From: Mannheimia indoligenes | GTDB lineage: Bacteria > Pseudomonadota > Gammaproteobacteria > Enterobacterales > Pasteurellaceae | Reading direction: 5' to 3' | NCBI RefSeq assembly: GCF_036880405.1 | Contig: NZ_JBAJJM010000005.1 | Span: 133,627 to 197,626, forward strand | Length of the DNA: 64,000 bases | Part shown: one piece after another, positions 43,671-52,529 of the stretch | Layout: every line of letters begins with the position of its first letter | Numbering within the stretch: position 1 is the first letter of the stretch | Translations under genes and position numbers: made by a program | Notes under the pieces: model-generated | Told to the model about the DNA's origin: nothing | Databases searched by the model: none | What the model saw: only the letters and a program-made list of their open reading frames with translations

Positions 43671-43698
43671 TTGACTGTTAAATAAAGAATCTTATAAT
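43671..43698 (+). promoter_or_regulatory. Sigma-70 promoter of the tRNA pair
   Basis: TTGACT (43671-43676), a 16 bp spacer and TATAAT (43693-43698) lie 15 bp upstream of the tRNA-Pro gene. These are near-consensus boxes fit for strong transcription. Confidence 0.85.
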
Positions 43699-43713
43699 TA
43701 TTCCATCATTTGT

Positions 43714-43790
43714 CGGCGAGTAGCGCAGCTTGGTAGCGCAACTGGTTTGGGACCAGTGGGTCGTAGGTTCAAATCCTATCTCGCCGACCA
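43714..43790 (+). tRNA. tRNA-Pro (anticodon TGG)
   Basis: A complete 77-base cloverleaf with encoded CCA. The acceptor stem CGGCGAG pairs with CTCGCCG, the anticodon stem-loop is CTGG-TTTGGGA-CCAG with anticodon TGG, and the T arm contains GTTCAAATC. It shares the promoter with the next tRNA. Confidence 0.97.
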
Positions 43791-43810
43791 CTTCTTTCTT
43801 ATAAATCTCT

Positions 43811-43887
<77 letters not shown>

Positions 43888-43993
43888 TTTAATTCAAATA
43901 ATTTGATTAAGCCTAAACTATACATTCTAAAGCAAAATCTAATTTATTTTAGCTATGCTCTACAAGCGGTCAAATTTCTAATTTATTTTACAA

Positions 43994-44027
43994 AAAAGCC
44001 ATTTAGCTAATTCACTAAATGGCTTTT
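43994..44027. terminator. Bidirectional terminator between the tRNA operon and purA
   Basis: AAAAGCCATTTAG (43994-44006) and CTAAATGGCTTTT (44015-44027) form a 13 bp stem with an 8-base loop. The stretch 43888-43993 before it holds one uptake sequence (43962) and no gene. Confidence 0.88.
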
Positions 44028-44039
44028 GTTTATCTTAAA

Positions 44040-45338
44040 TTATGCTGCAAACGGATCTCTTAGAATCATCGTTTCTACACGATCCGGACCTGTTGAGAGG
44101 ATATCCACCGGTACGCCGACCAATTCTTCGATGCGTTTGATGTAATCTAATGCAGCCTGCGGTAGCTCTTCACGTTTAGTTACACGGAAGGTGTTTTCTG
44201 ACCAGCCCGGCATTGTTTCGTAAATTGGTTCAACACCTTCCCAATCTTTCGCTGCAAGTGGGGCGTATTCCACAATTCTGCCGTCTGGCATTTTATATGC
44301 TGTACAGATTTTTAACTCTTTGAAACCGTCTAATACGTCAAGTTTTGTCATACAAAAACCAGAAATAGAGTTAATTTGTACTGCACGGCGAACCGCCACA
44401 GCATCAAACCAACCACAACGACGTGGGCGACCTGTTACTGCACCAAATTCTTTACCTTTACGAGCGATTTCTGCCCCTACTTCATCAAATAATTCGGTAG
44501 TGAATGGACCACTTCCTACACGTGTACAGTAGGCTTTGATGATTCCTAACACATAATCTAAGTTACGAGGTCCGTAGCCAGAACCTGTTGCAACACCACC
44601 TGCGGTAGTATTTGAGCTGGTAACGAATGGGTAAGTACCGTGGTCGATATCTAACATTGTGCCCTGAGCACCTTCAAATAAGATGTTATCTCCATTTTTA
44701 CGAGCTTCGTGGAGTAAAGTTGTTACGTCTGCCACCATTCCAGTGATTACATCGGCAATCGCAAAAACATCATCTAAAGTTTTTTGGTAATCTACCGCTT
44801 CTACTTTGTAATAGTTCACCAATTGGAAGTTGTAGTAATCTAAAATATCCTTTAATTTTTCTGCGAAATGTTCTTTATCAAACAAATCACTTACACGCAA
44901 ACCACGACGGGCAACTTTGTCTTCATAAGCCGGACCGATGCCACGCCCGGTTGTACCGATTTTGTTTTTACCAAGTGCCGATTCACGAGCGTGATCCATC
45001 GCAACGTGGTAAGGTAAAATTAACGGGCAAGCCTCTGAGATTTTTAAACGCTCACGCACATTAATGCCACGCTCTTCTAATTCACCCATCTCTTTCATTA
45101 ACGCTTCCGGCGAAAGCACCACACCGTTACCGATCAAGCAAGTTACGTTATCGCGTAAAATACCAGATGGAATAAGACGAAGGACAGTTTTCTCACCATT
45201 AATGATTAGCGTATGCCCTGCGTTATGACCGCCTTGGTAACGCACCACATACTTCACACGATCTGTTAATAAATCAACAATTTTGCCTTTGCCCTCATCG
45301 CCCCACTGAGCCCCGAGAATCGCAACACTTTTACCCAT
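44040..45338 (-). CDS. purA: Adenylosuccinate synthetase PurA
   Basis: PurA joins IMP and aspartate with GTP on the way to AMP. The 432 residues are typical. The N-terminal GTP-binding loop is LGAQWGDEGKGKIVDLL, the catalytic histidine region is GGHNAGHTLI, and the IMP-binding region includes GTTGRGIGPAYEDK and ARKNGDNILFEGAQGTMLDI split at the centre. AGAGG precedes the ATG. It lies downstream of hflKC on the same strand, as in E. coli, but a terminator stands between. No PurR box is visible in its upstream gap. Confidence 0.97.
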   Translation of the reverse strand: MGKSVAILGAQWGDEGKGKIVDLLTDRVKYVVRYQGGHNAGHTLIINGEKTVLRLIPSGILRDNVTCLIGNGVVLSPEALMKEMGELEERGINVRERLKISEACPLILPYHVAMDHARESALGKNKIGTTGRGIGPAYEDKVARRGLRVSDLFDKEHFAEKLKDILDYYNFQLVNYYKVEAVDYQKTLDDVFAIADVITGMVADVTTLLHEARKNGDNILFEGAQGTMLDIDHGTYPFVTSSNTTAGGVATGSGYGPRNLDYVLGIIKAYCTRVGSGPFTTELFDEVGAEIARKGKEFGAVTGRPRRCGWFDAVAVRRAVQINSISGFCMTKLDVLDGFKELKICTAYKMPDGRIVEYAPLAAKDWEGVEPIYETMPGWSENTFRVTKREELPQAALDYIKRIEELVGVPVDILSTGPDRVETMILRDPFAA

Positions 45339-45469
45339 AGAAAATGCCTCTTTAAATTAGAATGAACAGTAATAACCTATTATAACGGTATATTGCAAGC
45401 GGTCAATTTATCGCAGAAAATTACAAAATTTTTATTAAAATTAACCGCTTGTAATCACCTAAATAGGTA

Positions 45470-45502
45470 AAAAAATCAAAACCCGATACTAGATCGGGTT
45501 TT
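45470..45502 (-). terminator. Terminator of hflKC
   Basis: AAAACCCGAT (45478-45487) and ATCGGGTTTT (45493-45502) form a 10 bp stem with a 5-base loop. On the minus strand a T-rich run follows. It separates hflC from purA. Confidence 0.88.
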
Positions 45503-45512
45503 ATAGATACAA

Positions 45513-46400
45513 CTATTTTGTAGGAGCTTGCATAAAGCGTAAAAACTCACTATTTGGCTTCAATAACATCATATTATTCTGCCCTTCAGCAAAGCTATCT
45601 TCATACGCTTTTAAACTTCGAATAAAGCTATAAAATTCCGGCTCATTACCAAACGCCTCTGAATAGAGTTTTGCCGCTTGAGCATCGCCTTCGCCTCGTA
45701 ATGTTTGAGCCGTTTTATTAGCATTTGCCAAAATTAAAGTTACTTTTTTATCTACTTCAGCACGTATAATTTCTGCTTTCTCATTACCTTGTGAACGATG
45801 TTCACGAGCAACCGCATCACGCTCTGCACGCATACGTTGGTAAATAGAAGCGGAAACCTCATTCGGTAAGTTGATCTGTTTAACACGCACATCAACAACT
45901 TCCATACCTAAACGTTCTGTGCCATCTTCTCCGGTATTTAATGCTTTTTGAGCTCCTGCCATTAATTCGCCACGAGAGCCTGACACAATATCTTTAATGG
46001 TACGAGAACCAATTTCAGAACGCAGACGGTCGCTGACTTTACGACGTAATAAATCAGCTGCTTTTTGATAATCGCCACCTGTTGAGGTGTAGAATTGACC
46101 AAAATCACTAATTCGCCATTTCACATAGGAATCTACCAAGAGGTCTTTTTTCTCCACCGTTACAAAGCGGTCTTCTTGACCATCTAGCGTTTGAATACGG
46201 GCATCTAACACTTTCAAGCTATCAATAAATGGCATTTTGAAATGAATACCCGGTTGGTAAACAACCACTTTTTGATCGCTATCACGATGAACTTTGTTAA
46301 AACGTAACATAATGCCACGCTCGCCTTCGTTCACAATGGTTACTGATTGCAGTACAACAAATGCTACCACAGCCAGTACAGGTAATAATAATTTACGCAT
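45513..46400 (-). CDS. hflC: FtsH protease modulator HflC
   Basis: HflC and HflK form a large SPFH/prohibitin-type complex around the membrane protease FtsH. The 295 residues have an N-terminal membrane segment (about residues 4-22, LLPVLAVVAFVVLQSVTIV) and an SPFH domain (VNEGERGIMLRFNKV onwards) with a C-terminal helical region rich in Ala and Glu (RAEVDKKVTLILANANKTAQ). GGGAGAT precedes the ATG. It follows hflK with 2 bp between the genes. Confidence 0.95.
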   Translation of the reverse strand: MRKLLLPVLAVVAFVVLQSVTIVNEGERGIMLRFNKVHRDSDQKVVVYQPGIHFKMPFIDSLKVLDARIQTLDGQEDRFVTVEKKDLLVDSYVKWRISDFGQFYTSTGGDYQKAADLLRRKVSDRLRSEIGSRTIKDIVSGSRGELMAGAQKALNTGEDGTERLGMEVVDVRVKQINLPNEVSASIYQRMRAERDAVAREHRSQGNEKAEIIRAEVDKKVTLILANANKTAQTLRGEGDAQAAKLYSEAFGNEPEFYSFIRSLKAYEDSFAEGQNNMMLLKPNSEFLRFMQAPTK

Positions 46401-46402
46401 TA

Positions 46403-47668
46403 TTAAAATCTCCCTTTACGAGTTTGGTCTATTTGCTGCTCTGCTGATTGTGGCTGAACCTGTATTCTTGGTTGAACAACCGGTGGCGGTGCAACTTGTG
46501 TTTGTACCGGTGCGACTTGTTGCTCAATTTTTTGTTGATCAAATTTAGGAGCTGATGAATTATTCATTAACTTATCAAAAGGTAATACATTTAAATTATT
46601 ACTTGATGAATCCATCACAACTTTAGGTGTGTTTTTCATCACCTTTTCCATCGTTTGAATATATAAACGCTCTCGAGTCAGCTCTGGCGAAGCCTTGTAT
46701 TCAGGTAATAATTGGCTTAAACGTTCAACTTCCCCTTTTGCATTTAACACAACAGCTTCTTTATAGGCTTCTGCTTGTTCAATCGTACGCTGTGCTTGAC
46801 CGCGAGCAATCGGCTCTTCCCCTCTTGCATAAGCTTCCGCCTCACGAATTAAACGCTGCTCATCTTCTTGTGCTTTAATCGCATCATCAAATGCTGCTTT
46901 TACATCTTCAGGTGGACGAGCGTATTGGAAGTTCACATCCGTTACCAACAACCCCATATCATAGGTTTTGATGATCTCACGCAAAGTAGCCCACGTTCTT
47001 TCACGCACCGTTGCTCGACCTGTGGTTAGAATTTCGTCCATTGTCATATGACCGATCACATAACGTAACGCACTGTCTGTAGCTTGCTTTAAACTTTCAT
47101 CCGGATTGCTTACACTAAACAGATATTTAGCAGGATCTTCTACACGATACTGAACCGTCATCTCAACTTGAACCATATTTTCATCTTGAGTAAGCATTGA
47201 ACCGCTCGTATTTAACTCAGAAACACGTTCTACGTTTACTCTAGTTACAGAATCAATAAAAGTTGGCTTCCAGTTCAAGCCCGGCATAACGATATTATCA
47301 AGTTTACCTAAACGGGTAACGACACCTCGCTCAGCCTCTTGTACAGTATAAAAACCTGAACCAGCCCACACCGCAGCGGCAAGCCCTAAAACAACAGGTA
47401 GAAATTTGCCAAATCCGATACTATTTGGGTTGCTAGAACCATTATTAGGTGATTTTCCACCGCCCATTTTTTTCAATAGACTACTGAAAACTTCTTCTAA
47501 ATCAGGTGGTTGTTGTTCGTTTCGTTGATTATTGGTTGGTCCTTGTTGTGAACCTTGAGCAGGACCTTGCCCTTGATCTTGTTCTTGCTGTTCAGGCTTT
47601 GGCTCAGATCTTCTCTGCCCCGGCTTCCCCCAAGGGTCTTGCTGATTACCTGATTCATTCCACGACAT
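46403..47668 (-). CDS. hflK: FtsH protease modulator HflK
   Basis: The partner of HflC. From the ATG at 47668 it has 421 residues. A Gln/Pro/Gly-rich cytoplasmic N-terminus (about 1-75) is followed by a membrane segment (about 80-98) and the SPFH domain (YTVQEAERGVVTRLGKLDNI). Near the C-terminus it becomes Gln/Pro/Val rich again (VAPVQTQVAPPPVVQP). GGAGAT precedes this ATG; the frame has four further codons upstream, which contain that site. Start MSWNESGNQQDPWGK is family-typical. Confidence 0.95.
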   Translation of the reverse strand: MSWNESGNQQDPWGKPGQRRSEPKPEQQEQDQGQGPAQGSQQGPTNNQRNEQQPPDLEEVFSSLLKKMGGGKSPNNGSSNPNSIGFGKFLPVVLGLAAAVWAGSGFYTVQEAERGVVTRLGKLDNIVMPGLNWKPTFIDSVTRVNVERVSELNTSGSMLTQDENMVQVEMTVQYRVEDPAKYLFSVSNPDESLKQATDSALRYVIGHMTMDEILTTGRATVRERTWATLREIIKTYDMGLLVTDVNFQYARPPEDVKAAFDDAIKAQEDEQRLIREAEAYARGEEPIARGQAQRTIEQAEAYKEAVVLNAKGEVERLSQLLPEYKASPELTRERLYIQTMEKVMKNTPKVVMDSSSNNLNVLPFDKLMNNSSAPKFDQQKIEQQVAPVQTQVAPPPVVQPRIQVQPQSAEQQIDQTRKGRF

Positions 47669-47832
47669 AAATATCTCCAAAAATAAAATCGAATCGCACT
47701 TTAAAATTTAAAACGCAAGTTAAAGATTGTACCTATTTAGTCATCGTTTGACTAGGCTTATCTGATAAAACAAGCGGTCTTTTTTTGCTATTTTTTTGCA
47801 GATTTACCCTTGTGCAAGCAATATTCAAATCA

Positions 47833-47862
47833 CAAAAAAAGAGGGCGATAAATTCGCCCTAT
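47833..47862 (-). terminator. Terminator of trxA
   Basis: AGGGCGA (47842-47848) and TCGCCCT (47854-47860) form a 7 bp GC-rich stem with a TAAAT loop. On the minus strand CTTTTTTT follows. Confidence 0.9.
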
Positions 47863-47878
47863 TTTTGCTTTAATTTAA

Positions 47879-48208
47879 TTATAACGCTTGTTTAATAAAT
47901 TCAGCCATTTGTGCGTGTGGAAGAGCACCAACTTGTTGTGCAACAACCTCGCCGTTTTTAAATAAAAGTAAAAATGGAATGCTACGTACGCCAAATTGTG
48001 CCGCTACATTTGGATTTTCATCTACATTCATTTTTGCAATTTTTACTTTGCCTTCAAATTGTGCATCAACCGATAACTCGTCAAGCACAGGTCCGATCAT
48101 ACGGCAAGGACCACACCACGGTGCCCAAAAGTCTAACAATACAGGCACATCTGATTTTAAAACATCTTGTTCAAATGTTGCATCTGTTGTGTGAATAACA
48201 TTACTCAT
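47879..48208 (-). CDS. trxA: Thioredoxin TrxA
   Basis: A general cytoplasmic disulfide reductase. From the ATG at 48208 it has 109 residues, with the active site WCGPC (Cys32 and Cys35), the cis-proline region in VRSIPFLLLFKNGE and the conserved Asp26 in LLDFWAPW. AGGAC lies before this ATG; six more codons upstream include that site and are not coding. A terminator-like hairpin (48230-48270) stands in its leader, downstream of a candidate promoter. Confidence 0.97.
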   Translation of the reverse strand: MSNVIHTTDATFEQDVLKSDVPVLLDFWAPWCGPCRMIGPVLDELSVDAQFEGKVKIAKMNVDENPNVAAQFGVRSIPFLLLFKNGEVVAQQVGALPHAQMAEFIKQAL

Positions 48209-48229
48209 AAATTTGTCCTTAAACATCTA

Positions 48230-48270
48230 AATAAAAAAGAAACGCCCCAACTGATTACGAGTTAAGGCGT
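48230..48270 (-). terminator. Terminator-like hairpin in the trxA leader / end of the permease transcript
   Basis: On the minus strand ACGCC with TTAACT, a 7-base loop, then AGTTGG and GGCGT form a stem with mispaired middle bases, followed by TTCTTTTTTATTT. It ends 22 bases before the trxA ATG. It can end the upstream permease transcript, but any trxA promoter above it must be read through it. Confidence 0.65.
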
Positions 48271-48282
48271 ACAGCTTTTGCT

Positions 48283-48311
48283 AAGATAGTGATTAATCAA
48301 TGAAATTTCAA
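48283..48311 (-). promoter_or_regulatory. Candidate promoter of trxA
   Basis: On the minus strand TTGAAA (48306-48311), a 17 bp spacer and TATCTT (48283-48288) make a reasonable sigma-70 promoter. Transcription would start near 48276, just before the leader hairpin. Confidence 0.5.
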
Positions 48312-48337
48312 GTAAGATTTACCGATTAAATCAATCA

Positions 48338-49648
48338 CTATTCATTTTCTAATTCTTTATTTTCATCTTTTGGTAGAATTAAATTCAAAATGAGTGCAAA
48401 TAGTGAGCCAACAGTAATGCCCGACCCAAATACTTCTTTTACAAACGAAGGGAGTTTATCTAATAACTCCGGACGAGTAGTAACCGCTAAGCCACAACCG
48501 ATTGAAATCGCAATAATTAACCCGTTACGTTTTGAACGTTCTACCTTGTCTAACATTTGGATACCTGCTGCAATAATCATCGCAAACATCATTAAGCCTG
48601 CTCCACCTAAAACCGGGGTTGGAATAGACACAATCAAGGCTCCAAACCAAGGGAAGATACCGGCTAATACCAATAAGCAGCCCATCACAGTTACAACATA
48701 GCGGCTTGCAACACCGGTTAAAGAAATCACACCGATATTTTGGGCGAATGATGAAAATGGCGTGGTAGACATAATTGCTGCAAATGCTGAGCCTAGTCCA
48801 TCACATAACACGCCTCCACGTAAATGTTTACCTGTAATTTCGGTTTGTGTCGCATTTCCTAACGCTAAAAAGTTACCGCTTGATTCCACAATGGTTACTA
48901 AATAAGCTATGCTCATCCCAATAATACCTGAAATCGGGAAAGCAAGACCAAAATGCAATGGCTGTGGAATAGCTACCACATCGGCTGATTTCACGTTATC
49001 AAAGTTTATCCAACCTAAGGCTAAAGCCACTACATAGCCTACCATCATACCAATCACAATTGCAGCTGCTGAAAAAATGCCTTTGCCCCATTGTACTAAA
49101 ATCACAACCAACACCAGTACAAAGGTTGCCATTGCAAGATTAGCAGGATCGGCATAATGTGCATCGCCTCTTTGACCGCCTGCAAACCAGTCCACCGCCA
49201 CAGGAATTAAACTTAAACCGATCATCATTACAACAACACCGGTTACCACAGGTGGGAAAAGTTTACGCACATAAGGCATAAAAAAGCTGCCGATAATCAT
49301 TACTAGAGAACCGACCAATGAAGCCCCCATAATCCCTGCAACACCGTGTTCACTAAAACCGATAGCCAGTGCTGCCGCTACGAAAGTAAAACTCGTTCCC
49401 ATCACACTTGGTAAACGTAAACCGATAGGTCCAATGCCTTGACATTGAATAATCGTTACAATACCCGACACCAATAACGCTGCATTAACCAGCACGATAA
49501 TATCCGATGCAGGTAAATTTAGCACATTGCCAATGACTAACGGCACGGCAATAATACCACCAAGTGCCGCCAACAAATGTTGTGCCGCAAGAAGAAGCGT
49601 TAGACCGAATGGCGGTTTAGAATCAACAGGGTAAAGAATTTTTTGCAT
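48338..49648 (-). CDS. NCS2-type purine (xanthine/uracil family) permease
   Basis: A 436-residue inner-membrane permease of the nucleobase-cation symporter 2 family, with about 12-14 hydrophobic segments. The family signature is seen in QNIGVISLTGVASRYVVTV, and the QH motif of segment 1 in LLLAAQHLLAALGG. The sequence looks closer to XanP/XanQ-type xanthine permeases than to UraA. The PurR box upstream (49729) agrees with a purine substrate. GAGG precedes the ATG at 49648. The 22 codons of open frame above it lie in the promoter region. The exact substrate is not settled. Confidence 0.88.
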   Translation of the reverse strand: MQKILYPVDSKPPFGLTLLLAAQHLLAALGGIIAVPLVIGNVLNLPASDIIVLVNAALLVSGIVTIIQCQGIGPIGLRLPSVMGTSFTFVAAALAIGFSEHGVAGIMGASLVGSLVMIIGSFFMPYVRKLFPPVVTGVVVMMIGLSLIPVAVDWFAGGQRGDAHYADPANLAMATFVLVLVVILVQWGKGIFSAAAIVIGMMVGYVVALALGWINFDNVKSADVVAIPQPLHFGLAFPISGIIGMSIAYLVTIVESSGNFLALGNATQTEITGKHLRGGVLCDGLGSAFAAIMSTTPFSSFAQNIGVISLTGVASRYVVTVMGCLLVLAGIFPWFGALIVSIPTPVLGGAGLMMFAMIIAAGIQMLDKVERSKRNGLIIAISIGCGLAVTTRPELLDKLPSFVKEVFGSGITVGSLFALILNLILPKDENKELENE

Positions 49649-49728
49649 AAATGCCTCAAAATAAGATTGAAAGAAATAAAAAATTAGGGGCGAATTATAC
49701 GGATTTCCCGCCAAATAAGCAAACGATT

Positions 49729-49744
49729 ACGCAAACGTTTGCTT
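49729..49744. promoter_or_regulatory. PurR box of the purine permease gene
   Basis: ACGCAAACGTTTGCTT matches the PurR consensus ACGCAAACGTTTGCGT at 15 of 16 positions. It is about 80 bp upstream of the start codon at 49648. An additional half-site (AGCAAACG, 49718-49725) lies right beside it. This is the best PurR match in the window. Confidence 0.88.
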
Positions 49745-49891
49745 ATTTTTCATTTCAATTTGCAATATAACAAGCGGTTGTTTTTTCGGACATTTTTGCA
49801 AAAACACTTGCGTTTTAAAATCAGTGCTACTGATGATACGAACTGCAAGCATAACAAGTAAATTTTTCAACAAAAATGACCGCTTGTTTAA

Positions 49892-51727
49892 TTAACTATT
49901 TCTCAAAGTGTCGAAAACAACTTCCGCTAAAGCTTTAGAAATACCCGGCACGCTTTGAATTTCTTCAAGCGTGGCATTTTTCACACCTTGCATTCCGCCT
50001 AGATATTTTAATAAAGCTTGGCGACGTTTAGCTCCAACGCCCTCAATGCTTTCTAACCCACTTTCAGTAAAGGCTTTTTGGCGTTTTTTTCGATGTGCAT
50101 TGATAGCGTAGTTATGTGCTTCGTCTCGAATATGCTGAATTAAATGCAAAGCAGGGCTATCGGGCGGTAAGTTGATCTCTTTATCCCATTTGCTGATAAT
50201 CAAGGTTTCTAGCCCTGCTTTGCGTTCCACCCCTTTTGCAACACCAATTAGGAGTGGTTTAGATATATCCCACTCCACCTTCAGCTTGGAAAAAGTATCT
50301 AACGCTCGATTGAGCTGCCCTTTGCCTCCATCGATAAAAATAATATCAGGAATTTTTTCCGGTGGAAGTGGTCGGTCATAACGCTTCAGAAGAGCTTGCT
50401 CCATTGCGGCATAATCATCACCGGGCGTAATGCCTTCAATATTAAAACGGCGATAATCCGATTTCAAAATGCCGTTTTCATCAAACACTACACAAGAAGC
50501 GACTGTTTGATCACCCATTGTGTGGCTGATGTCAAAGCACTCCATTCTTGCAATTTTTTCGAGATTTAGCACCGCTTGTAAAGCTTCGTAGCGAGTGTGA
50601 ATACGTTCGTCTTGCTTTAATTGAACATTCAGAGCAGCAATTGCATTGGTTTGAGCAAGAGCGAGGTAGCGACTTTTTTCACCTCGTACTTTATTTAAAA
50701 TGGTAACTTTATGCCCGGCTTGTTCAGATAGTACGGTTTCTAAGGCTTCTTTTTCACTCACTGTTTGATCGATAATGATCTGATTGGGAATTGTGCGATG
50801 CTGGTTCATCTGCAAATAAAACTGCCCGATGAAGGTATCACTCAATTCAGCAAGATCGGTATGATTTGGCACTTTGGGAAAATAGCTTCGATTGCCTAAT
50901 ACCTTGCCTTGTCGTACAAACAAAATATGCACACAAGCAATACCATATTGGTAAGCAATCGAAATAAAATCCAGATCGTCCTGACGATCAGTTGAGATCG
51001 ACTGTTTTTCCATTACTTCACGCACGAGTTGGATTTGATCTCGATAACGTGCCGCCGTTTCAAATTCCAGATTTTCAGCCGCACTTTCCATCTTACCAAT
51101 CAGATATTCTACCACTTGATGATCTTTACCCTGTAAAAACAATCGAACCAATTTCACTTGATTATCGTATTCTTCTTGCGTGCAATAACCTTCCACACAA
51201 GGGGCAAGACAACGTCCGATCTGATATTGTAAACAAGGGCGGGAGCGGTTTTTATAATAGCTGTCTTCACACTGTCGGACAGGGAAAATTTTTTGCAACA
51301 AGTAGAGCGTTTCCCGCACTGCGGTGGCATTAGGGTAAGGTCCAAAATATTCGCCACTGATTTTTTTACTGCCTCGAAAGCTCCCCACACGCGGGTGTTG
51401 ATGTTTAGTGAGTAAAATATAAGGATAGGCTTTGTCATCACGCAGAAGCACATTATATTTAGGTTGATTTTCTTTAATATAGTTGTGTTCTAACAGTAGG
51501 GCTTCTGTTTCGGAATGGGTTAGCGTTGTCTCAATATGGGCAATATTCGACACCAATGCCTCAGTTTTACGATTAGGCAAATTCGCACGGAAATAGCTCG
51601 ATAAACGCTTTTTTAGATCTTTGGCTTTACCAACATAGATAATCTTTCCTTTGCCATCGTACATACGATAAACACCGGGCTGATGAGGAACATCAACAAG
51701 AAAAGATTTGGAATCAAATTTGGACAT
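49892..51727 (-). CDS. uvrC: Excinuclease ABC subunit UvrC
   Basis: UvrC makes both incisions in nucleotide excision repair. The 611 residues show an N-terminal GIY-YIG domain (PGVYRMYDGKGKIIYVGKAK, about 14-33), a Cys-rich region (CLQYQIGRCLAPCVEGYC), a UVR domain for UvrB contact (about 205-240), the RNase H-like endonuclease domain with IIFIDGGKGQLNRAL, and a C-terminal helix-hairpin-helix pair (LESIEGVGAKRRQALLKYLG, SVPGISKALAEVVFDTL). There is no clear ribosome binding site. It is 56 bp downstream of pgsA, a neighbour also in E. coli. Confidence 0.97.
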   Translation of the reverse strand: MSKFDSKSFLVDVPHQPGVYRMYDGKGKIIYVGKAKDLKKRLSSYFRANLPNRKTEALVSNIAHIETTLTHSETEALLLEHNYIKENQPKYNVLLRDDKAYPYILLTKHQHPRVGSFRGSKKISGEYFGPYPNATAVRETLYLLQKIFPVRQCEDSYYKNRSRPCLQYQIGRCLAPCVEGYCTQEEYDNQVKLVRLFLQGKDHQVVEYLIGKMESAAENLEFETAARYRDQIQLVREVMEKQSISTDRQDDLDFISIAYQYGIACVHILFVRQGKVLGNRSYFPKVPNHTDLAELSDTFIGQFYLQMNQHRTIPNQIIIDQTVSEKEALETVLSEQAGHKVTILNKVRGEKSRYLALAQTNAIAALNVQLKQDERIHTRYEALQAVLNLEKIARMECFDISHTMGDQTVASCVVFDENGILKSDYRRFNIEGITPGDDYAAMEQALLKRYDRPLPPEKIPDIIFIDGGKGQLNRALDTFSKLKVEWDISKPLLIGVAKGVERKAGLETLIISKWDKEINLPPDSPALHLIQHIRDEAHNYAINAHRKKRQKAFTESGLESIEGVGAKRRQALLKYLGGMQGVKNATLEEIQSVPGISKALAEVVFDTLRNS

Positions 51728-51783
51728 TATGCGTGATGAAATTCAGAATATGCAATTGCAAAAAAATAATAAAAATAGACCGC

Positions 51784-52332
51784 TTACGACTTCAACAAGC
51801 TGCCTTTGGAAGCATTCAAATATTGCAACATCGACCAAATAGTTAAACCTGCCGCAATATAAAGTAGAATAAAGGCTAAAATTTCCATTGCTTCACTTTG
51901 TCGCCAAATCATTCCGCCTAAGGCTAACATTTGAGCGGTTGTTTTTACTTTTCCCCAAATTGAAACGGCAACGCTTGCTCTCTCACCGAGCTCTGCCATC
52001 CATTCACGCAATGCAGAAATAATAATCTCTCTGGCAATCATAATACAAATTGGAATAGTAACCCACCAAGTATGGTAATGCTCCGCTACACAAACAAAAG
52101 CAACTGCAACCAGGACTTTATCTGCGACAGGGTCTAAAAATGCCCCAAGTCTCGTTGTTTGGTTCCATTTACGGGCTAAATAACCATCAAACGCATCAGT
52201 AATAGAAGCAATAAAAAATATCAAGGTAGCAATTTCTGGTGCATATTTAGTCGGCAGATAAAACGCCACAATAAAAAGTGGTATCATTCCGACACGAAAT
52301 AAAGTTAAAAAAGTTGGGAAATTAAGCTTCAT
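51784..52332 (-). CDS. pgsA: Phosphatidylglycerophosphate synthase PgsA
   Basis: PgsA makes phosphatidylglycerol phosphate from CDP-diacylglycerol, the committed step to acidic phospholipids. The 182 residues have about four membrane segments and the CDP-alcohol phosphotransferase signature (D-G-X2-A-R-X8-G-X3-D-X3-D) as DAFDGYLARKWNQTTRLGAF followed by LDPVADK. The length is the same as E. coli. Upstream gene of uvrC on the same strand and likely co-transcribed. Confidence 0.95.
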   Translation of the reverse strand: MKLNFPTFLTLFRVGMIPLFIVAFYLPTKYAPEIATLIFFIASITDAFDGYLARKWNQTTRLGAFLDPVADKVLVAVAFVCVAEHYHTWWVTIPICIMIAREIIISALREWMAELGERASVAVSIWGKVKTTAQMLALGGMIWRQSEAMEILAFILLYIAAGLTIWSMLQYLNASKGSLLKS

Positions 52333-52418
52333 AACAAAACTAAAGGAACAAGCAGTAGAATTGTGTTAAGTGTAACATAACTAAATTATTTTTTTTACTC
52401 CCCTGTTACAAAATCGCA

Positions 52419-52447
52419 TTGACTTTACAATAAATTACCGCTAATTT
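52419..52447 (+). promoter_or_regulatory. Candidate promoter of yccA
   Basis: TTGACT (52419-52424), a 17 bp spacer and TAATTT (52442-52447). Just downstream an inverted repeat TATGGA-N6-TCCATA (52459-52476) lies in the expected leader region. Confidence 0.5.
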
Positions 52448-52529
52448 AAGGCTTGATTTATGGAAATTTATCCATACATATCAATCCGTCGGTTTTTCCG
52501 ATTTAAAAACAAAAACAGAAGGAATTTTT

